Part shown: positions 48,812 through 63,104 of the stretch, in pieces | How the letters are laid out: each line of letters opens with the position of its first letter | How positions within the stretch are numbered: position 1 is the first letter of the stretch | Assembly: GCA_963678705.1 (NCBI GenBank) | Contig: CAVMBN010000163.1 | Location: 248,001 to 312,000, forward strand | DNA from: Panorpa germanica | Taxonomy: Eukaryota > Arthropoda > Insecta > Mecoptera > Panorpidae | Direction: 5' to 3' | Length of the DNA: 64,000 bases | Program-made: the position numbers and the translations under genes | The notes under the pieces: model-generated | Told to the model about the DNA's origin: nothing | The model's database searches: none | The model's input: the letters and a program-made list of their open reading frames with translations, nothing else

Positions 48812-50399
48812 TATATCAAACATCAAAGTTACAATTTTGAGGTTATGTTTATAAGACCGCGTGTACGCGTAATGAAAAATTCGTTTTTAACACTGGTATC
48901 CAACTGTCAAACTTTTGTAAAAACACTTTGTTTAGGGTAAATTAACACAAATTTAAAACAAACTTAAATACTTTTCGTTTGAAAAAGTATTCATATAATT
49001 TATTTAATTTTGTTCCGTAATTAATTTCTCACTTTTAATCACTTTTTTCACCTAAAGTAGCAGGAGCCGATCACACACATAGTAGATAGGAACCACTTGT
49101 GTTGCAAAGCAATATTAACGTCTTTGTAAACCAATACGTAGGTCTTCCTTTTTGTATTAAGTCCCATCTGTCTTGCCAGAGCTTATGCATATATACATTC
49201 ATCCCTTTGGCAATATATTTGATATCGTCTCCAGACTTTTATCCTACAGCTGCATTAACTTTAAATCCTCGAAATTTGTTGCATTAATTTTAAATCATCA
49301 AAATTTGATTTTTTCAGTTCTAGCGTAATTTGTACTTGAGTAAGTGCATGAGTGATATTTAAATCTAAAGGAATTGTCTTCAATATCACCTAAACCACTT
49401 CTGTAGATACAGTTCTGCAACAACGCGTCATCGTCAATAACATAGTTCTTTGCATGGAAGATCTGGAAGATTGATCCTGTAATACCATGCCGAAGCACAA
49501 TACACAACCATTGGCATAAATTCCCCCTTGTATAGTGTCGGCATAGTTGCCGAGTTTAAGCTTCATTCCGTCCTTGTGACACGCGCAAGGTGTGTTACAA
49601 GTTTATCATTCGTTGTTACTGTATTTGTTTTGTAGATTTGTAGCTTCAAGAAACTACAGATTTTATATATAGCAGGTCGAGAACGGATTTCTAGTTGTTC
49701 TGTACTCTTTGCACTGATAAGGATCACATTATCGTTGGCAAAACATACGTCTACACAACCTTTCGAGTGAGAAACACAGTTCTCGTCAAATACCATGTTC
49801 CAGAGCTCAGGCCCCATTACAGATCGCTGAGGACAACCTTTAGATAGTTGCCTTTTCATGGAACGGTAATCGGTTTGTAAAATTATTGTTCGACAATAAA
49901 AATAGTTCTCCATAGCGCAGTAGACGTACCTAGAGGTTTTTGCCGGTCTAATTCTTTGCAGGTCACTTGGCCACCAGACATTATCAAAGGTACACTGAAT
50001 TTCTATTAATATCTCATGTACATACTTGTACTTATGCTTACTTACTTACCATTTGTTTGTTACCATTGAATGTTCATGAACGATCAATCACTATTTCCAA
50101 GAAAACCGCATGTATTGTTCACTTAGTCACTTATAACAATTATTACACTCTCTTTATTATTTAAAACACGAATTTATATAAACTAATTTTTATGTTTTAA
50201 TATTATTTATAGTTAATGTTAATTGACTTACTTGATAGTGGGCGGCAACCTTTTGGCTTCCGTATATTTGTAGTGTTTATATGAGGTCTTCCTTATATAG
50301 CTCTACAGATTTCTTGAATTTCTTAACTACTTGATGTTTTAGCACTAACACTAACCTAATTATTATCAATTTTTTTGTCTATCGCACTTATTACTGTCT
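48812..50399. repeat. Satellite monomer M23 (HOR position 2)
   Basis: Copy of M16 at +11116 bp. One private change is visible at about 50223 (AATTGACTTA against AATCGACTTA). Confidence 0.9.
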
Positions 50400-51988
50400 T
50401 ATATCAAACATCAAAGTTACAATTTTGAGGTTATGTTTATAAGACCGCGTGTACGCGTAATGAATATTTTGTTTTTAACACTGGTTTCCAACTGTCAAAC
50501 TTTTGTAAAAACACTTTCTTTAGGGTAAATTAACACAAATTTAAAACAAACTTAAATACTTTTCGTTTGAAAAAGTATTCATATAATTTATTTAATTTTT
50601 TTCCGTAATTAATTTCTCACTTTTAATTACTTTTTTTACCTAAAGTAGCAGGAGCCGATCACACACATGGTAGATAGGAACCACTTGTGTTGCAAAGCAA
50701 TATTAACGTCCTTGTAAACCAATACGTAGGTCTTCTTTTTTGTATTAAGTCCCATCTGTCTTGCCAGAGCTTATGCATATATGCATTCATCTCTTTGGCA
50801 ATATATTTGATATCGTTTTTAGACTTTTATCCTACAGCAGCATTAACTTTAAATCCTCGAAATTTGTCGCATTTGTTATAAATCATCAAAATTTGATTTT
50901 TTCAGTTCTAGCGTAATTTGTATTTGAGTAGGTGCATAAGTGATTTTTAAATCTAAATGAATTGTCTTAAATATCACCTGCACCACTTCTGTAGATACAG
51001 TTCTGCAACAACGCGTCATCGTCAATAACATAGTTCTTTGCATGGAAGATCTGGAAGATTGATCCTGTAATACCATGCCGAAGCACAATACACAACCATT
51101 GGCATAAATGCCCCCTTGTATAGTGTCGGCATAGTTGCCGAGTTTAAGCTTCATTCCGTCCTTGTGACACGCGCAAGGTGTGTTACAAGTTTATCATTCG
51201 TTGTAACAGTATTTGTTTTGTAGCTTTGTAGCTTCAAGAAACTACAGATTTTATATATAGCAGGTCAAAAACGGATTTCTAGTTGTTCTGTACTATTTGC
51301 ACCGATAAGGATCACATTATCGTTGGCAAAACATACGTCTACACAACCTTTCGAGTGAGAAACACAGTTCTCGTCGAATACCATGTTCCAGAGCACAGGC
51401 CCCATTACAGATCGCTGAGGACAACCTTTAGATAGTTGCCTTTTCATGCAACGGTAATCGGTTTGTAAAATTAATGTTCGACAATGAAAATAGTTCTCCA
51501 TAGCGCAGTAGACGTACCTAGAGGTTTTTGCCGGTCTAATTCTTTGAAGGTCACTTGCCCACCAGACATTATCAAAGGCACACTGAATTTCTATATATAT
51601 CTCATGTACATTCTTGTACTTATGCCTACTTACTTATTATTTGTTTGTTACCATTGAATGTTCATGAACGATCAATCACTATTTCCAAGAAAGCCGCATA
51701 TATTGTTCACTTAATCACTTATAACAATTATTACACTCTCTTTATTATTTAAAACACGCATTTATATAAACTTATTCTTATGTTTTAATATTATTTATAG
51801 TTAATGGTAATCGACTTACTTGATAGTGGGCGGCAACCTTTTGTCTTCCGTATATTTGTAGTGTTTATATGAGGTCTTTCTTATATAGCTCTACAGATTT
51901 CTTGAATTTCTTAACCACTTGATGTTTTAGCACTAACACTAACCTAATTATAATCACTTTTTTTTGTCTATCGCACTTATTAATGTCT
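50400..51988. repeat. Satellite monomer M24 (HOR position 3)
   Basis: Copy of M17 at +11116 bp; differs at GCCGAAGC (51077 region) against GCCAAAGC. Confidence 0.9.
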
Positions 51989-53576
51989 TATATTAAACAT
52001 CAAAATTACAATTTTGAGGTTATGTTTATAAGACCGCGTGTACGCGTAATGAAAAATTCGTTTTTAACACTGGTTTCCAACTGTCAAACTTTTGTAAAAA
52101 CACTTTGTTTAGGGTAAATTAACACAAATTTAAAACAAACTTAAATACTTTTCGTTTAAAAAAGTATTCATATAATTTATTTAATTTTTTTCCGTAATTA
52201 ATTTCTCACTTTTAATCACTTTTTTCACCTAAAGTAGCAGGAGCCGATCACACACATAGTAGATAGGAACCACTTGTGTTGTAAAGCAATATTAACGTCC
52301 TTGTAAACCAATACGTAGGGCTTCCTTTTTGTATTAAGTCCCATCTGTCTTGCCAGAGCTTATGCATATATGCATTCATCTCTTTGGCAATATATTTGAT
52401 ATCGTCTCCAGACTTTTATCCTACAGCTGCATTAACTTTAAATCCTCAAAATTTGTTGCATTAATTTTAAATCATCAAAATTTGATTTTTTCAGTTCTAG
52501 CGTAATTTGTACTTGAGTAAGTGCATGAGTGATATTTAAATCTAAAGGAATTGTCTTCAATATCACCTGCACCACTTCTGTAGATACAGTTCTGCAACAA
52601 CGCGTTATCGTCAATAACATAGTTCCTTGCATGGAAGATCTGGAAGATTGATCCTGTAATACCATGCCGAAGCACAATACACAACCATTGGCATAAATTC
52701 CCCCTTGTATAGTGTCGGCATAGTTGCCGAGTTTAAGCTTCATTCCGTCCTTGTGACACGCGCAAGGTGTGTTACAAGTTTATCATTCGTTGTTACTGTA
52801 TTTGTTTTGTAGATTTGTAGCTTCAAGAAACTACAGATTTTATACATAGCAGGTCGAGAACGGATTTCTAGTTGTTCTGTACTATTTGCACCGATAAGGA
52901 TCACATTAACGTTGGCAAAACATACGTCTACACAACCTATCGAGTGAGAAACACAGTTCTCGTCGAATACCATGTTCCAGAGCTCAGGCCCCATTACAGA
53001 TCGCTGAGGACAACCTTTAGATAGTTGCCTTTTCATGGAACGGTAATCGGTTTGTAAAATTATTGTTCGACAATAAAAATAGTTCTCCATAGCGCAGTAG
53101 ACGTACCTAGAGGTTTTTGCCGGTCTAATTCATTGCAGGTCACTTGGCCACCAGACATTATCAAAGGCACACTGAATTTCTATTAATATCTCATGTACAT
53201 ACTTGTACTTATGCCTACTTACTTACCATTTGTTTGTTACCATTAAATGTTCATGAACGATCAATCACTATTTCCAAGAAAACCGCATATATTGTTCACT
53301 TAGTCACTTATAACAATTATTACACTCTCTTTATTATTTAAAACACGAATTTATATAAACTAATTTTTATGTTTTAATATTATTTATAGTTAATGTTAAT
53401 CGACTTACTTGATAGTGGGCGGCAACCTTTTGTCTTCCGTATATTTGTAGTGTTTATATGAGGTCTTCCTTATACAGCTCTACAGATTTCTTAAATTTCT
53501 TAACCACTTGATGTTATAGCACTAACACTAACCTAATTATTATCACTTTTTTTGTCTATCGCACTTATTAATGTCT
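51989..53576. repeat. Satellite monomer M25 (HOR position 4)
   Basis: Copy of M18 at +11116 bp; private CGCGTTATCG change near 52606. Confidence 0.9.
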
Positions 53577-55163
53577 TATATCAAACATCAAAGTTACAAT
53601 TTTAAGGTTATGTTTATAAGACCGCGTGTACGCGTAATGAATATTTCGTTTTTAACACTGGTTTCCAACTGTCAAACTTTTGTAAAAACACTTTCTTTAG
53701 GGTAAATTAACACAAATTTAAAACAAACTTAAATACTTTTTGTTTAAAAAAGTATTCATATAATTTATTTAATTTTTTTCCGTAATTAATTTCTCACTTT
53801 TAATCACTTTTTTCACCTAAAGTAGCAGGAGCCGATCACACACATAGTAGATAGGAACCACTTGTGTTGCAAAGCAATATTAACGTCCTTGTAAACCAAT
53901 ACGTAGGTCTTTTTTTTGTATTAAGTCCCATCTGTCTTGCCAGAGCTTATGCATATATGCATTCTTCTCTTTGGCAATATATTTGATATCGTTTTTAGAC
54001 TTTTATCCTACAGCAGCATTAACTTTAAATCCTCGAAATTTGTCGCATTAGTTATAAATCATCAAAATTTGATTTTTTTAGTTCTAGCGTAATTTTTATT
54101 TGAGTAGGTGCATAAGTGATTTTTAAATCTAAATGAATTGTCTTAAATATCACCTGCACCACTTCTGTAGATACAGTTCTGCAACAACGCGACATCGTCA
54201 ATAATATAGTTCTTTGCATGGTAGATCTGGAAGATTGATCCTGTAATACCATGCCAAAGCACAATACACAACCATTAGCATAAATGCCCCCTTGTATAGT
54301 GTCGGCATAGTTGCCAAGTTTAAGCTTTATTCCGTCCTTGTGACACGCGCAAGGTGTGTTACAAGTTTATCATTCGTTGTTACCGTATTTGTTTCGAAGC
54401 TTTGAAGCTTCAAAAAACTACAGATTTTATCTATAGCAGGTCGAGAACTGCTTTCTAGTTGTTCTGTACTATTTGCACTGATAAGGATCACATTATCGTT
54501 GGCAAAACATACGTTTACACAACCTTTCAAATGAGAAACACAGTTCTCGTCGAATACCATGTTCCAGAGCTCAGGCCCCAATACGGATCGCTGAGGACAA
54601 CCTCAAGATAGTTGCCTTTTCATGAAACGGTAATCGGTTTGTAAAATTAATGTTCGACAATGAAAATAGTTCTCCATAGCGCAGTAGACGTACCTAGAGG
54701 TTTTTGCCGCTCTAATTTTTTGAAGGTCACTTGGCCACCAGACATTATCAAAGGCACACTAAATTTTTTTAAATATCTCATGTACATACTTGTACTTATG
54801 CCTACTTACTTACCATTTGTTTGTTACCATTGAATGTTCATAAACGATCAATCACTATTTCCAACAGAACCGCATATATTGTTCACTTAATCACTTATAA
54901 CAATTAATAAACTCTCATTATTATTTAAAACACGCATTTATATAAACTAATTTTTGTGTTTTAATATTATTTATAGTTAATGTTAATCGACTTACTTGAT
55001 AGTGGGCGGCAACCTTTTGTCTTCCGTATATTTGTAGTGTTTATATGAGGTCTTCCTTATATAGCTCTACAGATTTCTAGAATTTCTAAACCACTTCATG
55101 TTTTAGCACTAACACTAACTTAATTATTATTACTTTTTTTGTCTATCGCACTTATTAATGTCC
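53577..55163. repeat. Satellite monomer M26 (HOR position 5)
   Basis: Copy of M19, shorter by 1-2 bp in a T-run near 53911. From here the copy offset becomes 11115. Confidence 0.9.
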
Positions 55164-56751
55164 TATATCAAACATCAAAGTTACAATTTTGAGGTTATGT
55201 TTATAAGACCGCGTGTACGCGTAATGAAAAATTCGTTTTTAACACTGGTATCCAACTGTCAAACTTTTGTAAAAACACTTTGTTTAGGGTAAATTACCAC
55301 AAATTTAAAACAAACTTAAATACTTTTCGTTTGAAAAAGTATTCATATAATTTATTTGATTTTGTTCCGTAATTAATTTCTCACTTTTAATCACTTTTTT
55401 CACCTAAAGTAGCAGGAGCCGATCACACACATAGTAGATAGGAACCACTTGTGTTGCAAAGCAATATTAACGTCCTTATAAACCAATACGTAGGTCTTCC
55501 TTTTTGTATTAAGTCCCATCTGTCTTGCCAGAGCTTATGCATATATACATTCATCCCTTTGGCAATATATTTGGTATCGTCTCCAGACTTTTATCTTACA
55601 GTCGCATTAACTTTAAATCCTCGAAATTTGTCGCATTAATTTTAAATCATCAAAATCTGATTTTTTCAGTTCTAGCGTAATTTGAATTTGAGTAAGTGCA
55701 TGAGTGATTTTTAAATCTACAGGAATTGTCCCCAATATCACCTGCACCACTTCTGTAGATACAGTTCTGCAACAACGCGTCATCGTCAATGACATAGTTC
55801 TTTGCATGTTAGATCTGGAAGATTGATCTTGTAATACCATGTTGAAGCACAATACACAACCATTGGCATAAATGCCCCCTTGTATAGTGTCGGCATAGTT
55901 GCCGAGTTTAAGCTTTTTTCCGTCCTTGTGACACGTGCAAGGTGTGTTACAAGTTTATCATTCGTTGTTACTGTATTTGTTTCGTAGCTTTGTAGCTTCA
56001 AGAAACTACAGATTTTATCTATAGCAGGTCGAGAACGGCTTTCTAGTTGTTCTGTACTATTTGAACCGATATGGATCACATTATCGTTGGCAAAACATAC
56101 GTCTACACAACCTTTTGAGTGAGAAACACAGTTTTTGTCAAATACCATGTTCCAGAGCTCAGGCCCCATTACGGATCGCTGAGGACAACCTTTAGATAGT
56201 TGCCTTTTCATGGAACATAAATCGGTTTGTAAAATTAATGTTCGACAATGAAAATAGTTCTCCATAGCGCAGTAGACGTACCTAGAGGTTTTTGCCGGTC
56301 TAATTCTTTGAAGGTCACTTGGGCACCAGACATTATCAAAGGCACACTGAATTTCAATAAATCTCTCATATACATACTTGTACTTATGCCTACTTACTTA
56401 CCATTTGTTTGTTACCATTGAATGTTCATAAACGATCAATCACTATTTCCAACAAAACCGCATATATTGTTCACTTAATCACTTATAACAATTAATACAC
56501 TCTCATTATTATTTAAAATACGCGTTTATATAAACTAATTCTTGTGTTTTAATATTATTTATAGTTAATGTTAATCGACTTACTTGATAGTGCGCGGCAA
56601 CCTTTTGTCTTCCGTATATTTGTAGTGTTTATATGAGGTCTTCCTTATATAGCTCTACAGATTTCTAGAATTTCTAAACCACTTTATGTTTTAGCACTAA
56701 CACTAACTTAATTATTATTACTTTTTTTGTCTATCGCACTTATTAATGTCT
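55164..56751. repeat. Satellite monomer M27 (HOR position 6)
   Basis: Copy of M20 at +11115 bp, with the same 159-codon RT frame (56265-55786). Confidence 0.9.
55613..56370 (-). pseudogene. R1-clade-like RT fragment in M27
   Basis: Higher-order partner of the M20 fragment, with the same 159-codon frame (56265-55786) and the same frame break. Preservation of this frame reflects recent copying, not selection, because the active-site residues are already lost. Confidence 0.78.
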
Positions 56752-58339
56752 TATATCAAACATCAAAGTTACAATTTTGAGGTTATGTTTATAAGACCGC
56801 GTGTACGCGTAATGAAAAATTCGTTTTTAACACTGGTATCCAACTGTTAAACTTTTGTAAAAACACTTTGTTTAGGGTAAATTAACACAAATTTAAAACA
56901 AACTTAAATACTTTTCGTTTGAAAAAGTATTCATATAATTTATTTAATTTTGTTCCGTAATTAATTTCTCACTTTTAATCACTTTTTTCACCTAAAGTAG
57001 CAGGAGCCGATCACACACATAGTAGATAGGAACCACTTGTATTGCAAAGCAATATTAACGTCTTTGTAAACCAATACGTAGGTCTTCCTTTTTGTATTAA
57101 GTCCCATCTGTCTTGCCAGAGCTTATGCATATATACATTCATCTTTTTGGCAATATATTTGGTATCGTCTCCAGACTTTTATCTTACAGTCGCATTAACT
57201 TTAAATCCTCGAAATTTGTCGCATTGATTTTAAATCATCAAAATTTGATTTTTTCAGTTCTAGCGTAATTTAAATTTGAGTAAGTGCATAAGTGATTTTT
57301 TAATCTACAGGAATTGTCCCCAATATCACCTGCACCACTTCTGTAGATACAGTTCTGCAACAACGCGTCATCGTCAATGACATAGTTCTTTGCATGTAAG
57401 ATCTGGAAGATTGATCCTGTAATACCATGCCGAAGCACAATACACAACCATTGGCATAAATGCCCCCTTGTATAGTGTCAGCATAGTTGCCGAGTTTAAG
57501 CTTTATTCCGTCCTTGTGACACGTGCAAGGTGTGTTACAAGTTTATCATTCGTTGTTACTGTATTTGTTTCGTAGCTTTGTAGCTTCAAGAAACTACAGA
57601 TTTTATATATAGCAGGTCAAGAACAGCTTTCTAGTTGTTCTCTACTATTTGCACCGATAAGGATCACATTATCGTTGGCAAAACATACGTTTACACAACC
57701 TTTCGAGTGAGAAACACAGTTCTCGTCGAATACCATGTTCCAGAGCTCAGGCCTTATTACGGACCGCTGAGGACAACCTCAAGATAGTTGCCTTTTCATG
57801 GAACAGTAATCGGTTTGTAAAATTAATGTTCGACATTGAAAATAGTTCTCCATAGCGCAGTAGACGTACCTATAGGTTTTTGTAGGTCTAATTCTTTGAA
57901 GATCACTTGGCCACCAGACATTATCAAAGGCACACTAAATTTCTATAATTATCTCATGTACATACTTGGACTTATGCCTACTTACTTACCATTTGTTTGT
58001 TACTATTGAATGTTCATAAACGATCAATCACTATTTCCAAGAAAACCGCATATATTGTTCACTTAATCACTTATAACAATTAATACACTCTCTTTATTAT
58101 TTTAAACACGCATTTATATAAACTAATTCTTATGTTTTAATATTATTTATAGTTAATGTTAATCGACTTACTTGATAGTGGGCGGCAACCTTTTGTCTTC
58201 CGTATATTTGTAGTGTTTATATGAGGTCTTCCTTATATACCTCTACAGATTTCTTGAATTTCTTAACTACTTGATGTTTTAGCACTAACACTAACCTAAT
58301 TATTATCAATTTTTTTGTCTATCGCACTTATTACTGTCT
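56752..58339. repeat. Satellite monomer M28 (HOR position 7)
   Basis: Copy of M21 at +11115 bp with private changes (GTGTATTGCAA at 57038, GTGTCAGCATAG at 57475). Confidence 0.9.
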
Positions 58340-59927
58340 AATATCAAACATCAAAGTTACAAATTTGAGGTTATGTTTATAAGAACGCGTGTACGCGTAA
58401 TGAAAAATTCGTTTTTAACACTGGTTTCCAACTGTCAAACTTTTGTAAAAACACTTTCTTTAGGGTAAATTAACACAAATTTAAAACAAACTTCAATACT
58501 TTTCGTTTGAAAAAGTATTCATATAATTTATTTAATTTTTTTCCGTAATTAATTTCTCACTTTTAATCACTTTTTTCACCTAAAGTAGCAGGAGCCGATC
58601 ACACACATAGTAGATAGGAACCACTTGTGTTGCAAAGCAATATTAACGTCTTTGTAAACCAATACGTAGGTCTTCCTTTTTGTATTAAGTCCCATCTGTC
58701 TTGCCAGAGCTTATGCATATATACATTCATCCCTTTGGCAATATATTTGATATCGTCTCCAGACTTTTATCCTACAGCTGCATTAACTTTAAATCCTCGA
58801 AATTTGTTGCATTAATTTTAAATCATCAAAATTTAATTTTTTCAGTTCTAGCGTAATTTGTACTTGAGTAAGTGCATGAGTGATATTTAAATCTAAAGGA
58901 ATTGTCTTCAATATCACCTAAACCACTTCTGTAGATACAGTTCTGCAACAACGCGTCATCGTCAATAACATAGTTCTTTGCATGGAAGATCTGGAAGATT
59001 GATCCTGTAATACCATGCCGAAGCACAATACACAACCATTGGCATAAATTCCCCCTTGTATAGTGTCGGCATAGTTGCCGAGTTTAAGCTTCATTCCGTC
59101 CTTGTGACACGCGCAAGGTGTGTTACAAGTTTATCATTCGTTGTTACTGTATTTGTTTTGTAGATTTGTAGCTTCAAGAAACTACAGATTTTATATATAG
59201 CAGGTCGAGAACGGATTTCTAGTTGTTCTGTACTCTTTGCACTGATAAGGATCACATTATCGTTGGCAAAACATACGTCTACACAACCTTTCGAGTGAGA
59301 AACACAGTTCTCGTCAAATACCATGTTCCAGAGCTCAGGCCCCATTACAGATCGCTGAGGACAACCTTTAGATAGTTGCCTTTTCATGGAACGGTAATCG
59401 GTTTGTAAAATTATTGTTCGACAATAAAAATAGTTCTCCATAGCGCAGTAGACGTACCTAGAGGTTTTTGCCGGTCTAATTCTTTGCAGGTCACTTGGCC
59501 ACCAGACATTATCAAAGGTACACTGAATTTCTATTAATATCTCATGTACATACTTGTACTTATGCTTACTTACTTACCATTTGTTTGTTACCATTGAATG
59601 TTCATGAACGATCAATCACTATTTCCAAGAAAACCGCATGTATTGTTCACTTAGTCACTTATAACAATTATTACACTCTCTTTATTATTTAAAACACGAA
59701 TTTATATAAACTAATTTTTATGTTTTAATATTATTTATAGTTAATGTTAATCGACTTACTTGATAGTGGGCGGCAACCTTTTGGCTTCCGTATATTTGTA
59801 GTGTTTATATGAGGTCTTCCTTATATAGCTCTACAGATTTCTTGAATTTCTTAACTACTTGATGTTTTAGCACTAACACTAACCTAATTATTATCAATTT
59901 TTTTGTCTATCGCACTTATTACTGTCT
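58340..59927. repeat. Hybrid satellite monomer M29 (positions 1/2)
   Basis: Begins with position-1 markers (GTCTAATATC, AAGAACGCG, ACTTCAATAC) like M15/M22. By about 58650 (ACGTCTTTGTAAACC) it carries position-2 markers like M16/M23 through to its end. From here partners lie 9528 bp (six monomers) away, so one monomer was lost by unequal exchange between about 58505 and 58650. Confidence 0.85.
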
Positions 59928-61516
59928 TATATCAAACATCAAAGTTACAATTTTGAGGTTATGTTTATAAGACCGCGTGTACGCGTAATGAATATTTTGT
60001 TTTTAACACTGGTTTCCAACTGTCAAACTTTTGTAAAAACACTTTCTTTAGGGTAAATTAACACAAATTTAAAACAAACTTAAATACTTTTCGTTTGAAA
60101 AAGTATTCATATAATTTATTTAATTTTTTTCCGTAATTAATTTCTCACTTTTAATTACTTTTTTTACCTAAAGTAGCAGGAGCCGATCACACACATGGTA
60201 GATAGGAACCACTTGTGTTGCAAAGCAATATTAACGTCCTTGTAAACCAATACGTAGGTCTTCTTTTTTGTATTAAGTCCCATCTGTCTTGCCAGAGCTT
60301 ATGCATATATGCATTCATCTCTTTGGCAATATATTTGATATCGTTTTTAGACTTTTATCCTACAGCAGCATTAACTTTAAATCTTTGAAATTTGTCGCAT
60401 TTGTTATAAATCATCAAAATTTGATTTTTTCAGTTCTAGCGTAATTTGTATTTGAGTAGGTGCATAAGTGATTTTTAAATCTAAATGAATTGTCTTAAAT
60501 ATCACCTGCACCACTTCTGTAGATACAGTTCTGCAACAACGCGTCATCGTCAATAACATAGTTCTTTGCATGGAAGATCTGGAAGATTGATCCTGTAATA
60601 CCATGCCGAAGCACAATACACAACCATTGGCATAAATGCCCCCTTGTATAGTGTCGGCATAGTTGCCGAGTTTAAGCTTCATTCCGTCCTTGTGACACGC
60701 GCAAGGTGTGTTACAAGTTTATCATTCGTTGTAACAGTATTTGTTTTGTAGCTTTGTAGCTTCAAGAAACTACAGATTTTATATATAGCAGGTCAAAAAC
60801 GGATTTCTAGTTGTTCTGTACTATTTGCACCGATAAGGATCACATTATCGTTGGCAAAACATACGTCTACACAACCTTTCGAGTGAGAAACACAGTTCTC
60901 GTCGAATACCATGTTCCAGAGCACAGGCCCCATTACGGATCGCTGAGGACAACCTTTAGATAGTTGCCTTTTCATGGAACATAAATCGGTTTGTAAAATT
61001 AATGTTCGACAATGAAAATAGTTCTCCATAGCGCAGTAGACGTACCTAGAGGTTTTTGCCGGTCTAATTCTTTGAAGGTCACTTGCCCACCAGACATTAT
61101 CAAAGGCACACTGAATTTCTATATATATCTCATGTACATTCTTGTACTTATGCCTACTTACTTATTATTTGTTTGTTACCATTGAATGTTCATGAACGAT
61201 CAATCACTATTTCCAAGAAAGCCGCATATATTGTTCACTTAATCACTTATAACAATTATTACACTCTCTTTATTATTTAAAACACGCATTTATATAAACT
61301 TATTCTTATGTTTTAATATTATTTATAGTTAATGGTAATCGACTTACTTGATAGTGGGCGGCAACCTTTTGTCTTCCGTATATTTGTAGTGTTTATATGA
61401 GGTCTTTCTTATATAGCTCTACAGATTTCTTGAATTTCTTAACCACTTGATGTTTTAGCACTAACACTAACCTAATTATAATCACTTTTTTTTGTCTATC
61501 GCACTTATTAATGTCT
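59928..61516. repeat. Satellite monomer M30 with conversion patch
   Basis: Copy of M17/M24 except for a short stretch at about 60935-60990, where ATTACGGATCG and GGAACATAAATCGG replace ATTACAGATCG and GCAACGGTAATCGG. That patch matches M15/M20/M22/M27, while markers on both sides remain M17-type. Confidence 0.85.
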
Positions 61517-63104
61517 TATATTAAACATCAAAATTACAATTTTGAGGTTATGTTTATAAGACCGCGTGTACGCGTAATGAAAAATTCGTTTTTAACACTG
61601 GTTTCCAACTGTCAAACTTTTGTAAAAACACTTTGTTTAGGGTAAATTAACACAAATTTAAAACAAACTTAAATACTTTTCGTTTAAAAAAGTATTCATA
61701 TAATTTATTTAATTTTTTTCCGTAATTAATTTCTCACTTTTAATCACTTTTTTCACCTAAAGTAGCAGGAGCCGATCACACACATAGTAGATAGGAACCA
61801 CTTGTGTTGTAAAGCAATATTAACGTCCTTGTAAACCAATACGTAGGGCTTCCTTTTTGTATTAAGTCCCATCTGTCTTGCCAGAGCTTATGCATATATG
61901 CATTCATCTCTTTGGCAATATATTTGATATCGTCTCCAGACTTTTATCCTACAGCTGCATTAACTTTAAATCCTCAAAATTTGTTGCATTAATTTTAAAT
62001 CATCAAAATTTGATTTTTTCAGTTCTAGCGTAATTTGTACTTGAGTAAGTGCATGAGTGATATTTAAATCTAAAGGAATTGTCTTCAATATCACCTGCAC
62101 CACTTCTGTAGATACAGTTCTGCAACAACGCGTCATCGTCAATAACATAGTTCCTTGCATGGAAGATCTGGAAGATTGATCCTGTAATACCATGCCGAAG
62201 CACAATACACAACCATTGGCATAAATTCCCCCTTGTATAGTGTCGGCATAGTTGCCGAGTTTAAGCTTCATTCCGTCCTTGTGACACGCGCAAGGTGTGT
62301 TACAAGTTTATCATTCGTTGTTACTGTATTTGTTTTGTAGATTTGTAGCTTCAAGAAACTACAGATTTTATACATAGCAGGTCGAGAACGGATTTCTAGT
62401 TGTTCTGTACTATTTGCACCGATAAGGATCACATTAACGTTGGCAAAACATACGTCTACACAACCTATCGAGTGAGAAACACAGTTCTCGTCGAATACCA
62501 TGTTCCAGAGCTCAGGCCCCATTACAGATCGCTGAGGACAACCTTTAGATAGTTGCCTTTTCATGGAACGGTAATCGGTTTGTAAAATTATTGTTCGACA
62601 ATAAAAATAGTTCTCCATAGCGCAGTAGACGTACCTAGAGGTTTTTGCCGGTCTAATTCATTGCAGGTCACTTGGCCACCAGACATTATCAAAGGCACAC
62701 TGAATTTCTATTAATATCTCATGTACATACTTGTACTTATGCCTACTTACTTACCATTTGTTTGTTACCATTAAATGTTCATGAACGATCAATCACTATT
62801 TCCAAGAAAACCGCATATATTGTTCACTTAGTCACTTATAACAATTATTACACTCTCTTTATTATTTAAAACACGAATTTATATAAACTAATTTTTATGT
62901 TTTAATATTATTTATAGTTAATGTTAATCGACTTACTTGATAGTGGGCGGCAACCTTTTGTCTTCCGTATATTTGTAGTGTTTATATGAGGTCTTCCTTA
63001 TACAGCTCTACAGATTTCTTAAATTTCTTAACCACTTGATGTTATAGCACTAACACTAACCTAATTATTATCACTTTTTTTGTCTATCGCACTTATTAAT
63101 GTCT
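61517..63104. repeat. Satellite monomer M31 (HOR position 4)
   Basis: Copy of M18/M25 at +9528 bp from M25. It has CGCGTCATCG like M18, not the M25 private change. Confidence 0.9.

Larger units (their letters stand above)
47225..58339. repeat. Higher-order repeat unit B (7 monomers)
   Basis: M22-M28, 11,115 bp. All position-specific markers of unit A recur in order with only scattered single-base changes, so the duplication is recent. Confidence 0.9.
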
